Shown one piece after another: positions 48,953 to 58,629 of a DNA stretch of 64,000 bases. The stretch is from CTSoil-043 sp963821235 (GTDB lineage Bacteria > Chloroflexota > Limnocylindria > Limnocylindrales > CSP1-4), in assembly GCA_963821235.1 (NCBI GenBank), contig CAWGCS010000001.1, positions 868,001-932,000 of the forward strand. The letters run 5' to 3'. Position 1 is the stretch's first letter; the number at the start of each line of letters is the position of its first letter. Both the position numbers and the translations under genes were made by a program. The notes below the pieces were generated by a model, which saw only the letters and a program-made list of their open reading frames with translations, was not told the origin of the DNA and made no database searches.

Positions 48953-50005
48953 ATGCTCGACGCGCTCCTCAGCATCTTCTCCCGCGACATCGGGATCGAT
49001 CTCGGAACCGCCAACACGCTCGTCCACGTGCGCGACCGCGGGATCGTGATCAGCGAGCCCAGCGTGGTGGCCATCGACGCCAAGACCAAGAAGGTGCTGG
49101 CGATCGGCGCCGAGGCCAAGCGGATGGTCGGCCGCACGCCGGCCAACATCATCGCCATCCGCCCCCTGCGCGACGGGGTCATCAGCGACTTCGACGTCAC
49201 CGAGCAGATGATCAAGTACTTCGTGCACCGGGTCCACGACCGGATCGGGCTCATCCCGCGGCCGCGCATGGTGCTGGGGATCCCGTCCGGCGTGACCGAG
49301 GTGGAGAAGCGCGCCGTCCGGGACGCCGCCCTCAACGCCGGCGCCCGCTGGGCCCGCCTCATCGAGGAGCCGATGGCCGCCGCGATCGGGGCCGGCCTTC
49401 CCGTCAGCGAGCCGACCGGCAGCCTCATCGTCGACATCGGGGGCGGGACGACCGAGGTCGCCGTGATCAGCCTGGGCGGCATCGTCGTCAGCCGCAGCAT
49501 CCGGATCGGCGGCGACGAGATGGACCAGGACATCGTCGCCTTCGCCCGCCGCGAGTACAACCTCCTCCTCGGCGAGCGGACGGCCGAGGACATCAAGATC
49601 GCCATCGGGTCGGCCAACCCGGGGGATTGGGACGCCCAGCGGGTGATGCTCCGCGGGCGCGACCTCCTGACCGGGCTGCCCCGCAGCGTCGAGGTCGGCG
49701 CCGACCAGGTCCGCGAGGCGATCGAGCCCTCCGTCCAGCAGATCGTCGACACGATCAAGGACACCATCGAGGAGACGCCGCCGGAGCTCGTGGCCGACAT
49801 CATGGACCAGGGCATCGTCCTGGCCGGCGGGGGCGCCCTCCTGCTGGGCCTCGACCGGCGCGTCGCCGAGGCGACGCAGATGCCGGTCCACGTCGCCGAC
49901 GACCCGCTCACCTGCGTCGCCCGCGGGACCGGGGTCGTCCTCCAGGAGCTTGACCGCATGAAGCGCGTCCTGGTGGCCGACACGTACTCCCGGCCCCTGA
50001 GGTAG
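48953..50005 (+). CDS. mreB: MreB, actin-like cell-shape protein
   Basis: This 350-residue actin homologue polymerises under the membrane and directs side-wall synthesis. Motifs are DIGIDLGTANTLVHV (phosphate 1), MVLGIPSGVTEVEKRAV, LIVDIGGGTTEVAVIS (phosphate 2) and GIVLAGGGALLLGLDRR (adenosine). The N-terminus MLDALLSIFSRD is amphipathic, fit for membrane binding. It is followed by mreC after 10 bp. Rod-like or elongated shape is suggested. Confidence 0.97.
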   Translation: MLDALLSIFSRDIGIDLGTANTLVHVRDRGIVISEPSVVAIDAKTKKVLAIGAEAKRMVGRTPANIIAIRPLRDGVISDFDVTEQMIKYFVHRVHDRIGLIPRPRMVLGIPSGVTEVEKRAVRDAALNAGARWARLIEEPMAAAIGAGLPVSEPTGSLIVDIGGGTTEVAVISLGGIVVSRSIRIGGDEMDQDIVAFARREYNLLLGERTAEDIKIAIGSANPGDWDAQRVMLRGRDLLTGLPRSVEVGADQVREAIEPSVQQIVDTIKDTIEETPPELVADIMDQGIVLAGGGALLLGLDRRVAEATQMPVHVADDPLTCVARGTGVVLQELDRMKRVLVADTYSRPLR

Positions 50006-50015
50006 GGGGCGCGGG

Positions 50016-51032
50016 ATGACCGCCCGGCTGGTCGGCTACGGCCACCGCGCCCCGCGCATCGCCCGCCGCCGCGGCGTGGTCTTCGTCGCCCTCCTGGGGA
50101 TCTCGGCGGTCCTCATGCTCGCCAGCGCGACGGCCCCCGTGGCCGAGCTCCAGCGCGGCCTCGCCTTCGCCCTGGCGCCCTTCGCCGAGGCGGTGAACGG
50201 GGTGGGCCGCGAGGTGCGCTCCGTCGTGGACGCCGTCTCCGAGATCGACCGGCTTCGGCGCGACAACGCCGCCCTGCGGGCCGACAACGACCGCCTGGAG
50301 CAGCGCAACCGGACCCTCGATGCGCTGGCCACCGAGAACGCCCAGCTGACGGCGCTGCTGGCGATCCGCAACTCGCTGGACTACTCGACGGTCGCCGCCC
50401 GGGTGATCTCCCGCGAGCTCGCCGACGTGAACCGGGTCGTGATGATCGACGCGGGCAGCGACGACGGCCTCAAGGTCGGCGACGTCGTCATCGGCGCCGG
50501 CGGGGCGCTCGCCGGGCGGGTCACGGAGCTCGGAGCCTCGGCGGCCCGGGTGACCCTCATCAACGACCCGGCCTCGACGGTCATCGGCGAGATGGTCGGC
50601 AACCGCGCCACCGGTGAGGTCGTCGGCGACCTGGGCGGCACCCTCATCATGGACAAGATCGACGCCACCCAGCAGATCACCCTCGGCGACGAGGTCGTGA
50701 CGGCTGGCATCACCCTCGGCGACGGGGTCCGCTCGCCGTACCCGAAAGGGCTCATCATCGGCCGCATCATCGACGTGACCCGCGACCCGAACGCGGTCGT
50801 CCAGACGGCCTTCGTCGAGCCGGCGGTGGACCTCAACCGCCTCGAGGCCGTCCTCGTCATCACCGACTACCAGGGCGGGATCCCGGGCATCGACCTGCTC
50901 CCCACCGACGAGCTCAACCCGGACGGCACGCTGCCCGATTCCGAGCAGCCGTACGCGACGAAGGCGCCGACGCCGCGCCCGACGGCTCGTCCCTCACCGG
51001 TGCCCACGCCGCGCCCATCCGCCGCCCCGTGA
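50016..51032 (+). CDS. mreC: MreC, rod-shape-determining protein
   Basis: This 338-residue protein has one membrane span (about residues 24-43), a coiled coil (EIDRLRRDNAALRADNDRLE, continuing with QRNRTLDALATENAQL), and a beta-barrel domain with AARVISRELADVNRVVMIDA and VGDVVIGAGGALAGRV. A Pro/Thr-rich tail ends the protein. MreC links MreB to the elongasome. mreD, pbp2 and rodA, usually next, are absent; rmlA follows. Confidence 0.95.
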   Translation: MTARLVGYGHRAPRIARRRGVVFVALLGISAVLMLASATAPVAELQRGLAFALAPFAEAVNGVGREVRSVVDAVSEIDRLRRDNAALRADNDRLEQRNRTLDALATENAQLTALLAIRNSLDYSTVAARVISRELADVNRVVMIDAGSDDGLKVGDVVIGAGGALAGRVTELGASAARVTLINDPASTVIGEMVGNRATGEVVGDLGGTLIMDKIDATQQITLGDEVVTAGITLGDGVRSPYPKGLIIGRIIDVTRDPNAVVQTAFVEPAVDLNRLEAVLVITDYQGGIPGIDLLPTDELNPDGTLPDSEQPYATKAPTPRPTARPSPVPTPRPSAAP

Positions 51033-51063
51033 TGCGGCCGGGAGGGCAGGCCCGCGTCGCTGG

Positions 51064-51069
51064 TACGAT
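51064..51069 (+). promoter_or_regulatory. -10 box of the rml operon
   Basis: TACGAT ends 9 nt before ATG 51079. Confidence 0.5.
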
Positions 51070-51078
51070 CGGGCCCAC

Positions 51079-51840
51079 ATGAAAGGCGTGATCCTGGCGG
51101 GGGGGACCGCCACCCGGCTCTTCCCCCTCACGATCGTGACCAACAAGCACCTCCTGCCGATCTACGACCGGCCGATGATCTACTACCCGCTCGAGACGCT
51201 GGCCGGGATGGGGATCCGCGAGGTGATGGTCATCGTCGGCGGCAAGAGCGTCGGCGACGTCGTCGAGCTGCTGGGGGACGGCCACCACTTCGCCCTCAGC
51301 CTCACCTACCGCTACCAGCGCGGGGCGCTGGGGATCGCCCACGCCATCGGCCTCGCCCGGGAGTTCGTGGGCGCCGACGCGGCCTGCGTGGTCTTGGGCG
51401 ACAACGTCCTCCGCGGCCCCGCCCTCGCCGACGTGGCGCGCACGTTCGAGGATGGCCCGTGGGGTGCCGGGACGCTCCTCTACGAGGTGCCCGACCCCGA
51501 GCGGTTCGGCGTCGCCGAGCTCGACCCCTCCGGCGCGGTCCTCGGCTTCGAGGAGAAGCCGGCCCGACCGAAGAGCAATCTCATCCCCATCGGGGTCTAC
51601 TTCCTCCGCCCGGACGCCTTCGACGTCATCGCCTCGCTGGCTCCCTCCGAGCGCGGCGAGCTGGAGATCACCGATCTGCTGAACCACTACATTCCGGCCG
51701 GTGGCCTCTACGCGCCGCGCTACGCCGGGCACTGGACGGACGCCGGCACGGTGGCCTCGCTCCTCCGCGCCGCGGAGCTCGCCGCCACCGCCGACGCCGA
51801 AGGGCAGCTCCCGGCACCGCCCCAGCGGCCGACGGCGTGA
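51079..51840 (+). CDS. rmlA: Glucose-1-phosphate thymidylyltransferase
   Basis: This 253-residue nucleotidyltransferase makes dTDP-glucose. It has MKGVILAGGTATRLFPLT, NKHLLPIYDRPMIYYPLE, VVLGDNVLRGPALAD, FEEKPARPKSNLIPIGVYF and HWTDAGTVASL. It is the short form of about 240-250 residues. It begins a four-gene operon rmlA-B-D-C with start-stop overlaps throughout, pointing to dTDP-L-rhamnose for surface polysaccharide. Confidence 0.94.
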   Translation: MKGVILAGGTATRLFPLTIVTNKHLLPIYDRPMIYYPLETLAGMGIREVMVIVGGKSVGDVVELLGDGHHFALSLTYRYQRGALGIAHAIGLAREFVGADAACVVLGDNVLRGPALADVARTFEDGPWGAGTLLYEVPDPERFGVAELDPSGAVLGFEEKPARPKSNLIPIGVYFLRPDAFDVIASLAPSERGELEITDLLNHYIPAGGLYAPRYAGHWTDAGTVASLLRAAELAATADAEGQLPAPPQRPTA

Positions 51841-52940
51841 CCGCGCCCGGGCCCGGCGCCCGCCTTCTCGTCACCGGTGGCGCAGGGTTCATCGGGAGCT
51901 GCTTCGTCCGCGACGTCCTCGCCCGGCGCGACGGCACGCGGATCACCGTTCTCGACAAGCTCACCTACGCGGGCAACCTGGCGAACCTGGCGACCGTCAC
52001 CGACGATCCGGAGGCGGCCGGCCGGTTCGCCTTCGTCCGGGGCGACATTGCCGACGCGGCCGCGGTGGGCTCGCTGGCGGCCGACGCGGACGCCATCGTC
52101 AACTTCGCCGCCGAGAGCCACGTCGACCGCTCCATCCTCGACCCGGCGGCCTTCCTCCGCACGAACGTGGAGGGGACCTACGTCCTCCTGGAGGCGATCC
52201 GCCGCGAGACGGAGCGGGCCGCGGCGGGGGGGAGGGCCGCCGCACCGCGCCTCCTCCAGGTCTCCACCGACGAGGTGTACGGCTCGCTGGAGACGGGCGC
52301 CTCGGCCGAGGACGCGCCGCTCCGGCCGCGCTCGCCGTACGCCGCGGCCAAGGCCGCCGGCGACCTCCTCACCCGCTCGTACCAGGTCACCTTCGGGATC
52401 GACGTCGTCGTCACCCGCGGCTCGAACACGTACGGGCCCTTCCACCACCCGGAGAAGCTCATCCCGCTCTTCATCACCAACGCCCTCGACGACCTGCCGC
52501 TGCCGCTCTACGGCGACGGGCTCCAGCGCCGCGAGTGGCTCCACGTCAGCGACCACGCCGGCGCGGTGGCCCACGTCCTTGCCCACGGCGCGGCCGGCGA
52601 GGTCTACAACGTGCCAGGGACCGACGAGCTGGCCAACCGCGACGTGGCCGGCCGGATCCTCCGCCTGCTCGCCCGGCCCTGGTCGCTCGTCCGGTCCGTC
52701 GCCGACCGGCCCGGCCACGACCGGCGGTACGCCATGGACGGGTCGCGCCTGCGGGCCCTCGGCTGGACCAACCGCGTCACGATCGACGAGGGGCTGGCGG
52801 TGACGGTCGCCTGGTACCGCGACAACCCCGCCTGGTGGCGCGCGGCGAAGGGCGACGACTGGAACGCCTACTACGCCCGCCAGTACGGTGATCGGCTGGC
52901 GACCTCGACGCCCGCCGACGCGGGGGGCGAGGGCTCCTGA
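51837..52940 (+). CDS. rmlB: dTDP-glucose 4,6-dehydratase
   Basis: RmlB (367 aa) is an NAD-dependent short-chain dehydrogenase/reductase. Motifs are LLVTGGAGFIGSCFVRDVL, FAAESHVDRSILDP, the catalytic STDEVYG and SPYAAAKAAGDLL (YxxxK), and EWLHVSDHAGAV. GTG 51837 overlaps the rmlA stop. The C-terminus has a short Asp/Gly-rich tail. Confidence 0.94.
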   Translation: MTAPGPGARLLVTGGAGFIGSCFVRDVLARRDGTRITVLDKLTYAGNLANLATVTDDPEAAGRFAFVRGDIADAAAVGSLAADADAIVNFAAESHVDRSILDPAAFLRTNVEGTYVLLEAIRRETERAAAGGRAAAPRLLQVSTDEVYGSLETGASAEDAPLRPRSPYAAAKAAGDLLTRSYQVTFGIDVVVTRGSNTYGPFHHPEKLIPLFITNALDDLPLPLYGDGLQRREWLHVSDHAGAVAHVLAHGAAGEVYNVPGTDELANRDVAGRILRLLARPWSLVRSVADRPGHDRRYAMDGSRLRALGWTNRVTIDEGLAVTVAWYRDNPAWWRAAKGDDWNAYYARQYGDRLATSTPADAGGEGS

Positions 52941-53896
52941 TGCGGGTCGCCGTCACGGGCGCCGGCGGCCGCCTCGGCCGGGCCCTCATCGCCGCCCTCG
53001 AGGAGGCGCCATTCACCGGCCCGGCTGGGCCCATCCCCTGGAGCCGTCCCGACTACGACCTGGACGATCCGGCCGCCGCCGGCGCCCTGCTCCGCCGCCA
53101 CGGCCCGGAGGTCGTCGTCCACGCCGCGGCCTGGACCGACGTGGACGGCTGCGCCCGCGAGCCCGGGCGGGCGATGCGCCGCAACGCGATCGCGGTGGCC
53201 GAGCTGGCCGACGCCTGCGCGACGGCCGGCGTGGACCTCGTGCTCCTCTCGACCAACGAGGTCTTCGACGGCCGCCGGACCGACGGTCGTGGCTATGCCG
53301 CCACCGATCGGCCGGCCCCGGGCAACCCGTACGGCGCCAGCAAGCTCGCCGGGGAGACGGCCGCCCAGGCCGCCTACCTGCGCCGCGGCGGCACGGTCGC
53401 GGCGCCGCGCGAGGGGACTCGCGCTGCCGGCGCCGGGCCCCAGCTCGCGATCGTGCGCACGGCGTGGCTCTTCGGGCCGCCCGGCAATGACTTCCCGAGC
53501 AAGATCCTGGCCGCGGCCGAGCGGGCCCGCGCCGTCGGTGAGCCGCTGCGGGTGGTCGGCGACGAGATCGGGTCCCCGACCTATGCGCCCGACCTCGCGG
53601 AGGCGATCGTGGAGCTCCTCGCCGGCGGCGGCTGGGCCGGCATCCATCACGTCGTGAACCGGGACGTCGCGTCCCGGGCGGCCTGGGCCCGCGCCGTCCT
53701 CGCCGCCGCCGGGGTCGACGTGCTGCTCGAAGAGATCCCCCTCGCGAGCTGGACGCGGCCCGCGCCCGTGCCTGCCTGGGCCGTCCTGGCGCCGACGCCG
53801 CTCCCGTCCGGCGAGGCGCTCCGTCCGTGGCCGGCGGCGCTCGCCGACTACCTGCCGACCCTCCTTCGCCAGCGCGGGGCGGGGGCCCGCCGATGA
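52940..53896 (+). CDS. rmlD: dTDP-4-dehydrorhamnose reductase
   Basis: This 318-residue reductase performs the last step of dTDP-rhamnose formation. It has VAVTGAGGRLGRALIAAL, VVVHAAAWTDVDGCAREP, LLSTNEVFDGRR (where many have STDYVFDG), NPYGASKLAGE with the catalytic YxxxK, and IVRTAWLFGPPGNDF. It overlaps rmlB (TGATG) and rmlC (ATGA). Confidence 0.92.
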   Translation: MRVAVTGAGGRLGRALIAALEEAPFTGPAGPIPWSRPDYDLDDPAAAGALLRRHGPEVVVHAAAWTDVDGCAREPGRAMRRNAIAVAELADACATAGVDLVLLSTNEVFDGRRTDGRGYAATDRPAPGNPYGASKLAGETAAQAAYLRRGGTVAAPREGTRAAGAGPQLAIVRTAWLFGPPGNDFPSKILAAAERARAVGEPLRVVGDEIGSPTYAPDLAEAIVELLAGGGWAGIHHVVNRDVASRAAWARAVLAAAGVDVLLEEIPLASWTRPAPVPAWAVLAPTPLPSGEALRPWPAALADYLPTLLRQRGAGARR

Positions 53897-54483
53897 GCCG
53901 CGATCCCGGCGCGAGGACGTCGCCGATCCCGGGCGTCACCTGGGGATCGCTGACCCGCCACGCCGACGAGCGGGGCAGCTTCCGCGAGCTGTGGCGGGCG
54001 AGCGGCCCTCCCGCCCTCCGGGCACCAGGCGCCGGCCGGCCCGACGCCGCGTTCGTCCAGGTCAACCTCTCGACGTCCGCGCCCGGCGTCCTCCGCGGGC
54101 TCCACCTCCACCGCCGCCAGCTCGACCAGTGGATGGTGGTGACGGGCCGGGCCCTCGTCGCCCTCGTCGACGTGCGGCCGCTGCTCGACGGGAGCGCCGC
54201 CCGTCCACCGGTCGAGCTGCGCGAGGCGCCGGTCGACACGACGGTCACGATCCCCGCCGGCGTCGCTCACGGGTTCCTGGCCCTGGAGCCGCTCGAGCTC
54301 GTCTATCTCGTGACGAACGAGTTCGACGGCTCGGACGAGCTGGGGTTCGCCTGGAACGACCCGACGGCCGCCGTCCCCTGGCCGCCCGCGCCGGGCAGCC
54401 CGGACGGGCGCCCGATCCTCTCCGATCGCGACCGGTCCAACCTCTCTCTCGAGGAGCTCGTGACCAGGCTGCGCGCCGGCTGA
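53893..54483 (+). CDS. rmlC: RmlC-like dTDP-4-dehydrorhamnose 3,5-epimerase with altered tyrosine
   Basis: This 196-residue cupin has the RmlC motifs GVLRGLHLHRRQLDQWMVV with the catalytic histidine, TVTIPAGVAHGFLALEP, and ELGFAWNDP near the end. The general-acid tyrosine expected in the strand YLVTNEFDG aligns with phenylalanine. If the alignment is right, the enzyme may act as a partial epimerase or use another acid. The position after rmlA, rmlB and rmlD supports a role in the same sugar pathway. Confidence 0.88.
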   Translation: MSRDPGARTSPIPGVTWGSLTRHADERGSFRELWRASGPPALRAPGAGRPDAAFVQVNLSTSAPGVLRGLHLHRRQLDQWMVVTGRALVALVDVRPLLDGSAARPPVELREAPVDTTVTIPAGVAHGFLALEPLELVYLVTNEFDGSDELGFAWNDPTAAVPWPPAPGSPDGRPILSDRDRSNLSLEELVTRLRAG

Positions 54484-54613
54484 CCAGGCGCGCCCGGCCG
54501 ACCTCACCGGCGGCCCGGACGGGGCGCCAGGCCGCACCGGACCCCACCAGACCCATCCGCACCAGCCCACCGGCAGGACCATCGGCTCGGTGGCTGCCCT
54601 TGACGAGCCGGGG

Positions 54614-54619
54614 TAGGGT
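54614..54619 (+). promoter_or_regulatory. -10 box of the GH18 gene
   Basis: TAGGGT ends 9 nt before ATG 54629. Confidence 0.45.
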
Positions 54620-54628
54620 GGCCATCCC

Positions 54629-57600
54629 ATGATCTGCCGATCCGCCGGCGCTCCGGGGCGTGCCCGACGTGCCCTCGCCGCCGCCCTGACGGTCGCCATC
54701 CTGGCCGGCTTGCCGGCGAGCGTCGTCGCCGAGGCTCCCGCAGGCTCCGCAGCCACCCCCGACCCGGGCGCCGGGCCCGTCGTCGCCGGCGTATCCACGG
54801 TCGATGCGATCGACCCATCCGCCGGCGGCAGCGACGCGACCCAAGCCGGCGGCGACCCGGCGTCCGACCCCGCCGATGCCGGTGTCGCGGCCGGTGCTCC
54901 GGACCTGCGGGCGTTCCGCGTCGCCCCCGGCGACGCCCCGAGCCAGATGTACGAGGATCTCGCCGCCAACGCGTCGCGCCAGTACGACTTCGTCCCCGGG
55001 GGCCGCGTCACGGTCGCCTTCACGCCGCGCGCCGACGACCGCTGGCCGGTGGGAGGCGCAGCCCCCAGCGCGCTGGCGGCCGGCCGCGAGTCCGGCGCCG
55101 AGATGGCCGGGCCGGCCGTCTCCCTGCGCGACGCGTCGACGCCCGCGCCGGATCCGTCCCCTCCCGCCGGCGCTGCCCGGCAGGACTTCGACGGCGGCCC
55201 CTCGACGGTGAGCCGAGAGCCGCTCGTCGCAGATGGTCCCGACGCCTCGGCTGCCCCGGCCGGCCCCGCCGCTCTCGACCCCTCCCCGATCGCGGCCGAG
55301 GACGTGTCGCTCGTCGTCCCGGGCGCGGTTGGCGCCGCCGCCCCGGCGGCCGCCGGGATGCGCCGCGAGGTCTACGGGTTCCTGCCCTACTGGGAGGTCG
55401 CCGACGCCGACACGCGGCTCGACTTCAGCATCCTCACCCACGTGGCCTACTTCTCCGTCGGCGCCGATGCCAGGGGCAACCTGGCGAAGCGGAACAGCGA
55501 CGGGTCGCTGACCACGGGCTGGGCCGGCTGGACCAGCTCCCGGATGACCTCGATCATCAACGCCGCCCACAAGAAGCGGAGCCGGGTGACGCTGACCCTC
55601 TCGGTCTTCGCCTGGACGTCCGGGCAGGCGACGACCCAGAAGGCGCTCCTGGGCAGCTCGGCCGCCCGCGCCAACCTCGCCCGGCAGGCTGTGGCGGCCG
55701 TGCGCGACCGCGGCGCCGATGGCATCAATCTCGACTTCGAGCCGCTCGTGTCCGGCTACGAGGACGAGTTCGTGGCCCTTGTCCGGACGATGCGGGCGGA
55801 GCTGAGCCGCGTCGGCCGCGGCTACCACCTCTCGTTCGACACGCTGGGCTACCCGGGCAACTACCCCCTCGAGAAGGCCCTTGCCTCGGGCGGCGCCGAC
55901 GCCGTCTTCATCATGGGCTACGACTACCGGACCTCCGGCTCGAGCTACGCTGGATCGATCGACCCGCTTGCCGGACCGGCCTACGACCTGGCGGACACCG
56001 TGCGCGCCTACGTCGCCCGCGTGCCCGCGTCCCGGCTGATCCTGGGGATCCCGTACTACGGTCGGGCCTGGTCGACCGTCTCCGCCGACCGGAACGCCCG
56101 CACCCAGACCGGTGCGAAGTACGGCTACTCGGCGGCCGTCAGCTACGCCGTGGCGGCCGAGTACGCCGCCGACCACGGCCGCCGCTACGACGGCCGGGAG
56201 GTCGCCGCCTGGACGGCCTACCGCAAGGAGAGCTGCACGTCGGCCTACGGCTGCGTCACGACCTGGCGGCAGATCTACTACGACGACGCGGCGACCCTCA
56301 AGGCCCGCTACGACCTGATCAACCGCGCCGGGCTGCGCGGCGCTGGGATCTGGGCGCTCGGCTACGACGGCGCGCGCAAGGAGCTCTACCGCGCCCTGGC
56401 CGACAAGTTCCTCCACGACACGACGGCCCCGTTGGCGGGCATCGTGGCCTTCCCGGCCGGCCCGCGTCCCAGCGAGGGCTTCGTCGTCCGCTGGCGGGCC
56501 GGCGACGACTGGAGCGGCGTCGCCAGCCACGACGTGCAGGTCTCCGTGGACGGCGGCCCCTGGATCAACTGGCAGGTGGCGACGAAGGCGACCAGCGCGG
56601 TCTACCTCGGCACGGACAACCATGCCTATGCGTTCCGCTCCCGCGCCCGCGATGGCAAGGGCAACGTGTCGGCCTGGAACGTGACGAGCGTGCCGGACGC
56701 GACGCCGAGCCTTGGCAAGGGCGGCTTCGTGCGGGTCACCGCCGACAGCCTCAACCTGCGAAGCGCCCCGGCCACCGACGCCACGCGGGTCTCGACCGCG
56801 AGCGCCGGAGAGGTCTACGCGATCACCGGCGGCCCGGTCTCCGAGGACGGCTACACGTGGGTCGAGCTGGAAGGGCCGCTCGAGACGTGGGGCCCCGTCG
56901 ACGACACCCTCGCGAACGTCTGGGCGGCGGTCAGCGGGTCCGGCTCGCGGAACGCGGACGCCATCCAGGCGCCAAACGCCGTCGTCGTCGGCGCCGGGAT
57001 CCGGGCCGTCGGGTTCGGGAAGCAGCCGCCGGCCGCCAGCATCGGCACCTCCGCGGCGGCCGTCGGCACCCGCAGCTTCTCGCCGAACGGCGACGGCTCC
57101 GCCGACGTGCTGGCGATCGCCTGGAACAACCGGCGGGCCTACGACGCGCTCTCGCTCCGCGTCCTCCGGCCGGACGGGACGCTCCTCGGGTCGCGGGCCC
57201 TGTCGACGACGGCGGCCGGACCGCAGGACGCGACCTGGGACGGCACCGCGGACGGGACCGCCCTCCCCGACGGGACCTACGTGCTCCAGCTCGTGGGCAC
57301 CTCAGCCGGCGCCACGTACGCCTGGCCGGCCGACGACGCGACCGCCGTCGGCCTCGCCGCCCGCGTCGGCGTCACGATCGACCGGGTGGCCCCCACCCTC
57401 GAGACGTCGAAGGCGACGGGGAACCGGCTCTCGCCCAACGGCGATGGCGCGTTCGACGGCATGACGATCGGCGGGAAGGGGTCGAAGGACGTGGTGCGCT
57501 GGGAGGTCCTCGTGGCACCGCTCGCCAAGGGCGTCGCCGGCGAGCGGGTTCGCCGCATCTCGGGGCACGGCCGGACGGCGTCGACGACCTGGGATGGGAT

Positions 57601-58600
57601 GGCGGACGGCGGCGCGCCCGCCCCCGACGGGACCTACCGGGTCACCCTCCGGATGCTCGACGCGGCCGGGAACGCCGCCTCCCGTTCCTGGTCCGCCCTC
57701 GTCGACGCCACGCCCCCGACCCTCAAGGTCGCGGCCGCGCCGGCTGCCTTCTCCCCGGACGGCGACGGGACGGACGACGCGATCCGCCTGACCTGGAGCA
57801 GCACGGAGGCCCTGACCGGCACCCTGAAGCTCATGCGCGGCACGACCGTCGTCCGCTCGTGGCCGGTCTCTGGCACCGGAGGGCGGGTCTCCTGGACCGG
57901 CCGCGACGCGACCGGCCGCATCGTCCGCGACGGCCGCCTGCGGGTGGTCCTCGGCGGGGCGGACGCGCTGACGAACCGCGCCTCGGCCTCCGCCACCGTG
58001 ACCGCCGACCGGACGGCGGGCTGGCTCCGCTGGTCGAGCGCCTCGTTCTTCCCCCAGGATGGCGACCGCCTCGCCGCCACCGCCACCGTCTCCGTCCGGC
58101 TCGAGCGGGCCGCCAGGCTGACGCTGCGGATCCTCGACGCATCCGGCGCCGAGGTCCGGCGCGCCTGGACCGGCCGTCGGGCCGCCGCCGGGATCGTCGC
58201 CTGGCGGTGGGACGGGAAGTCCATGGCCGGCGACTGGGCGCCCCAGGGCCGCTACGTCGCCGAGCTCACCGCCGTCGGCGCCTACGGGACGACCGTCCTG
58301 CGGCGGACGATCTACGCGGGCGGCTTCGTGGCGACGCCGTCGACGACCGCGCCACGTCCGGGGGCGACGCTCACGGTCGTCTTCCGGAGCGTCGAGCCGC
58401 TGGCCGGCGCCCCGACCGCCCGCTTCGCGCAGGTCGGCCGGCCCGTCGTCCCGATGACCGTCGTGCGCCTCGCCGACGGCTCGTGGCGGGCCCGGGTCAC
58501 GGTCGCGGCCGGCGCGCCGGGCAAGGCCACCGTCTCGATCCTCGGCCGGGACGCCGCAGGCAGCAAGAACCGCGCCTCGCTGGTGGTGACGGTCCCGTAG
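54629..58600 (+). CDS. Secreted GH18-family protein with SH3 and FlgD-like repeats
   Basis: A 1,323-residue extracellular protein. After a signal peptide (hydrophobic about 12-32, AEA), a long low-complexity Ala/Pro region leads to a GH18 barrel (about 245-595): REVYGFLPYWEV, catalytic ADGINLDFEPL (DGxxxDxE), YDYRTSGSSYAG and WALGYDG. An Ig-like domain follows (about 605-700), then a bacterial SH3 domain (SLNLRSAPATDATRVST), then several FlgD-like modules (SPNGDGSADVLAI, LSPNGDGAFDGMTI, FSPDGDGTDDAIRL). It may cleave chitin, peptidoglycan-like or spore-coat sugars; the cell-wall SH3 domain favours a wall role. Confidence 0.9.
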   Translation: MICRSAGAPGRARRALAAALTVAILAGLPASVVAEAPAGSAATPDPGAGPVVAGVSTVDAIDPSAGGSDATQAGGDPASDPADAGVAAGAPDLRAFRVAPGDAPSQMYEDLAANASRQYDFVPGGRVTVAFTPRADDRWPVGGAAPSALAAGRESGAEMAGPAVSLRDASTPAPDPSPPAGAARQDFDGGPSTVSREPLVADGPDASAAPAGPAALDPSPIAAEDVSLVVPGAVGAAAPAAAGMRREVYGFLPYWEVADADTRLDFSILTHVAYFSVGADARGNLAKRNSDGSLTTGWAGWTSSRMTSIINAAHKKRSRVTLTLSVFAWTSGQATTQKALLGSSAARANLARQAVAAVRDRGADGINLDFEPLVSGYEDEFVALVRTMRAELSRVGRGYHLSFDTLGYPGNYPLEKALASGGADAVFIMGYDYRTSGSSYAGSIDPLAGPAYDLADTVRAYVARVPASRLILGIPYYGRAWSTVSADRNARTQTGAKYGYSAAVSYAVAAEYAADHGRRYDGREVAAWTAYRKESCTSAYGCVTTWRQIYYDDAATLKARYDLINRAGLRGAGIWALGYDGARKELYRALADKFLHDTTAPLAGIVAFPAGPRPSEGFVVRWRAGDDWSGVASHDVQVSVDGGPWINWQVATKATSAVYLGTDNHAYAFRSRARDGKGNVSAWNVTSVPDATPSLGKGGFVRVTADSLNLRSAPATDATRVSTASAGEVYAITGGPVSEDGYTWVELEGPLETWGPVDDTLANVWAAVSGSGSRNADAIQAPNAVVVGAGIRAVGFGKQPPAASIGTSAAAVGTRSFSPNGDGSADVLAIAWNNRRAYDALSLRVLRPDGTLLGSRALSTTAAGPQDATWDGTADGTALPDGTYVLQLVGTSAGATYAWPADDATAVGLAARVGVTIDRVAPTLETSKATGNRLSPNGDGAFDGMTIGGKGSKDVVRWEVLVAPLAKGVAGERVRRISGHGRTASTTWDGMADGGAPAPDGTYRVTLRMLDAAGNAASRSWSALVDATPPTLKVAAAPAAFSPDGDGTDDAIRLTWSSTEALTGTLKLMRGTTVVRSWPVSGTGGRVSWTGRDATGRIVRDGRLRVVLGGADALTNRASASATVTADRTAGWLRWSSASFFPQDGDRLAATATVSVRLERAARLTLRILDASGAEVRRAWTGRRAAAGIVAWRWDGKSMAGDWAPQGRYVAELTAVGAYGTTVLRRTIYAGGFVATPSTTAPRPGATLTVVFRSVEPLAGAPTARFAQVGRPVVPMTVVRLADGSWRARVTVAAGAPGKATVSILGRDAAGSKNRASLVVTVP

Positions 58601-58617
58601 GCCGGGTCCCGGACCGC

Positions 58618-58623
58618 TACACT
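58618..58623 (+). promoter_or_regulatory. -10 box of the glycosyltransferase pair
   Basis: TACACT ends 6 nt before ATG 58630. Confidence 0.55.
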
Positions 58624-58629
58624 CGGGCC

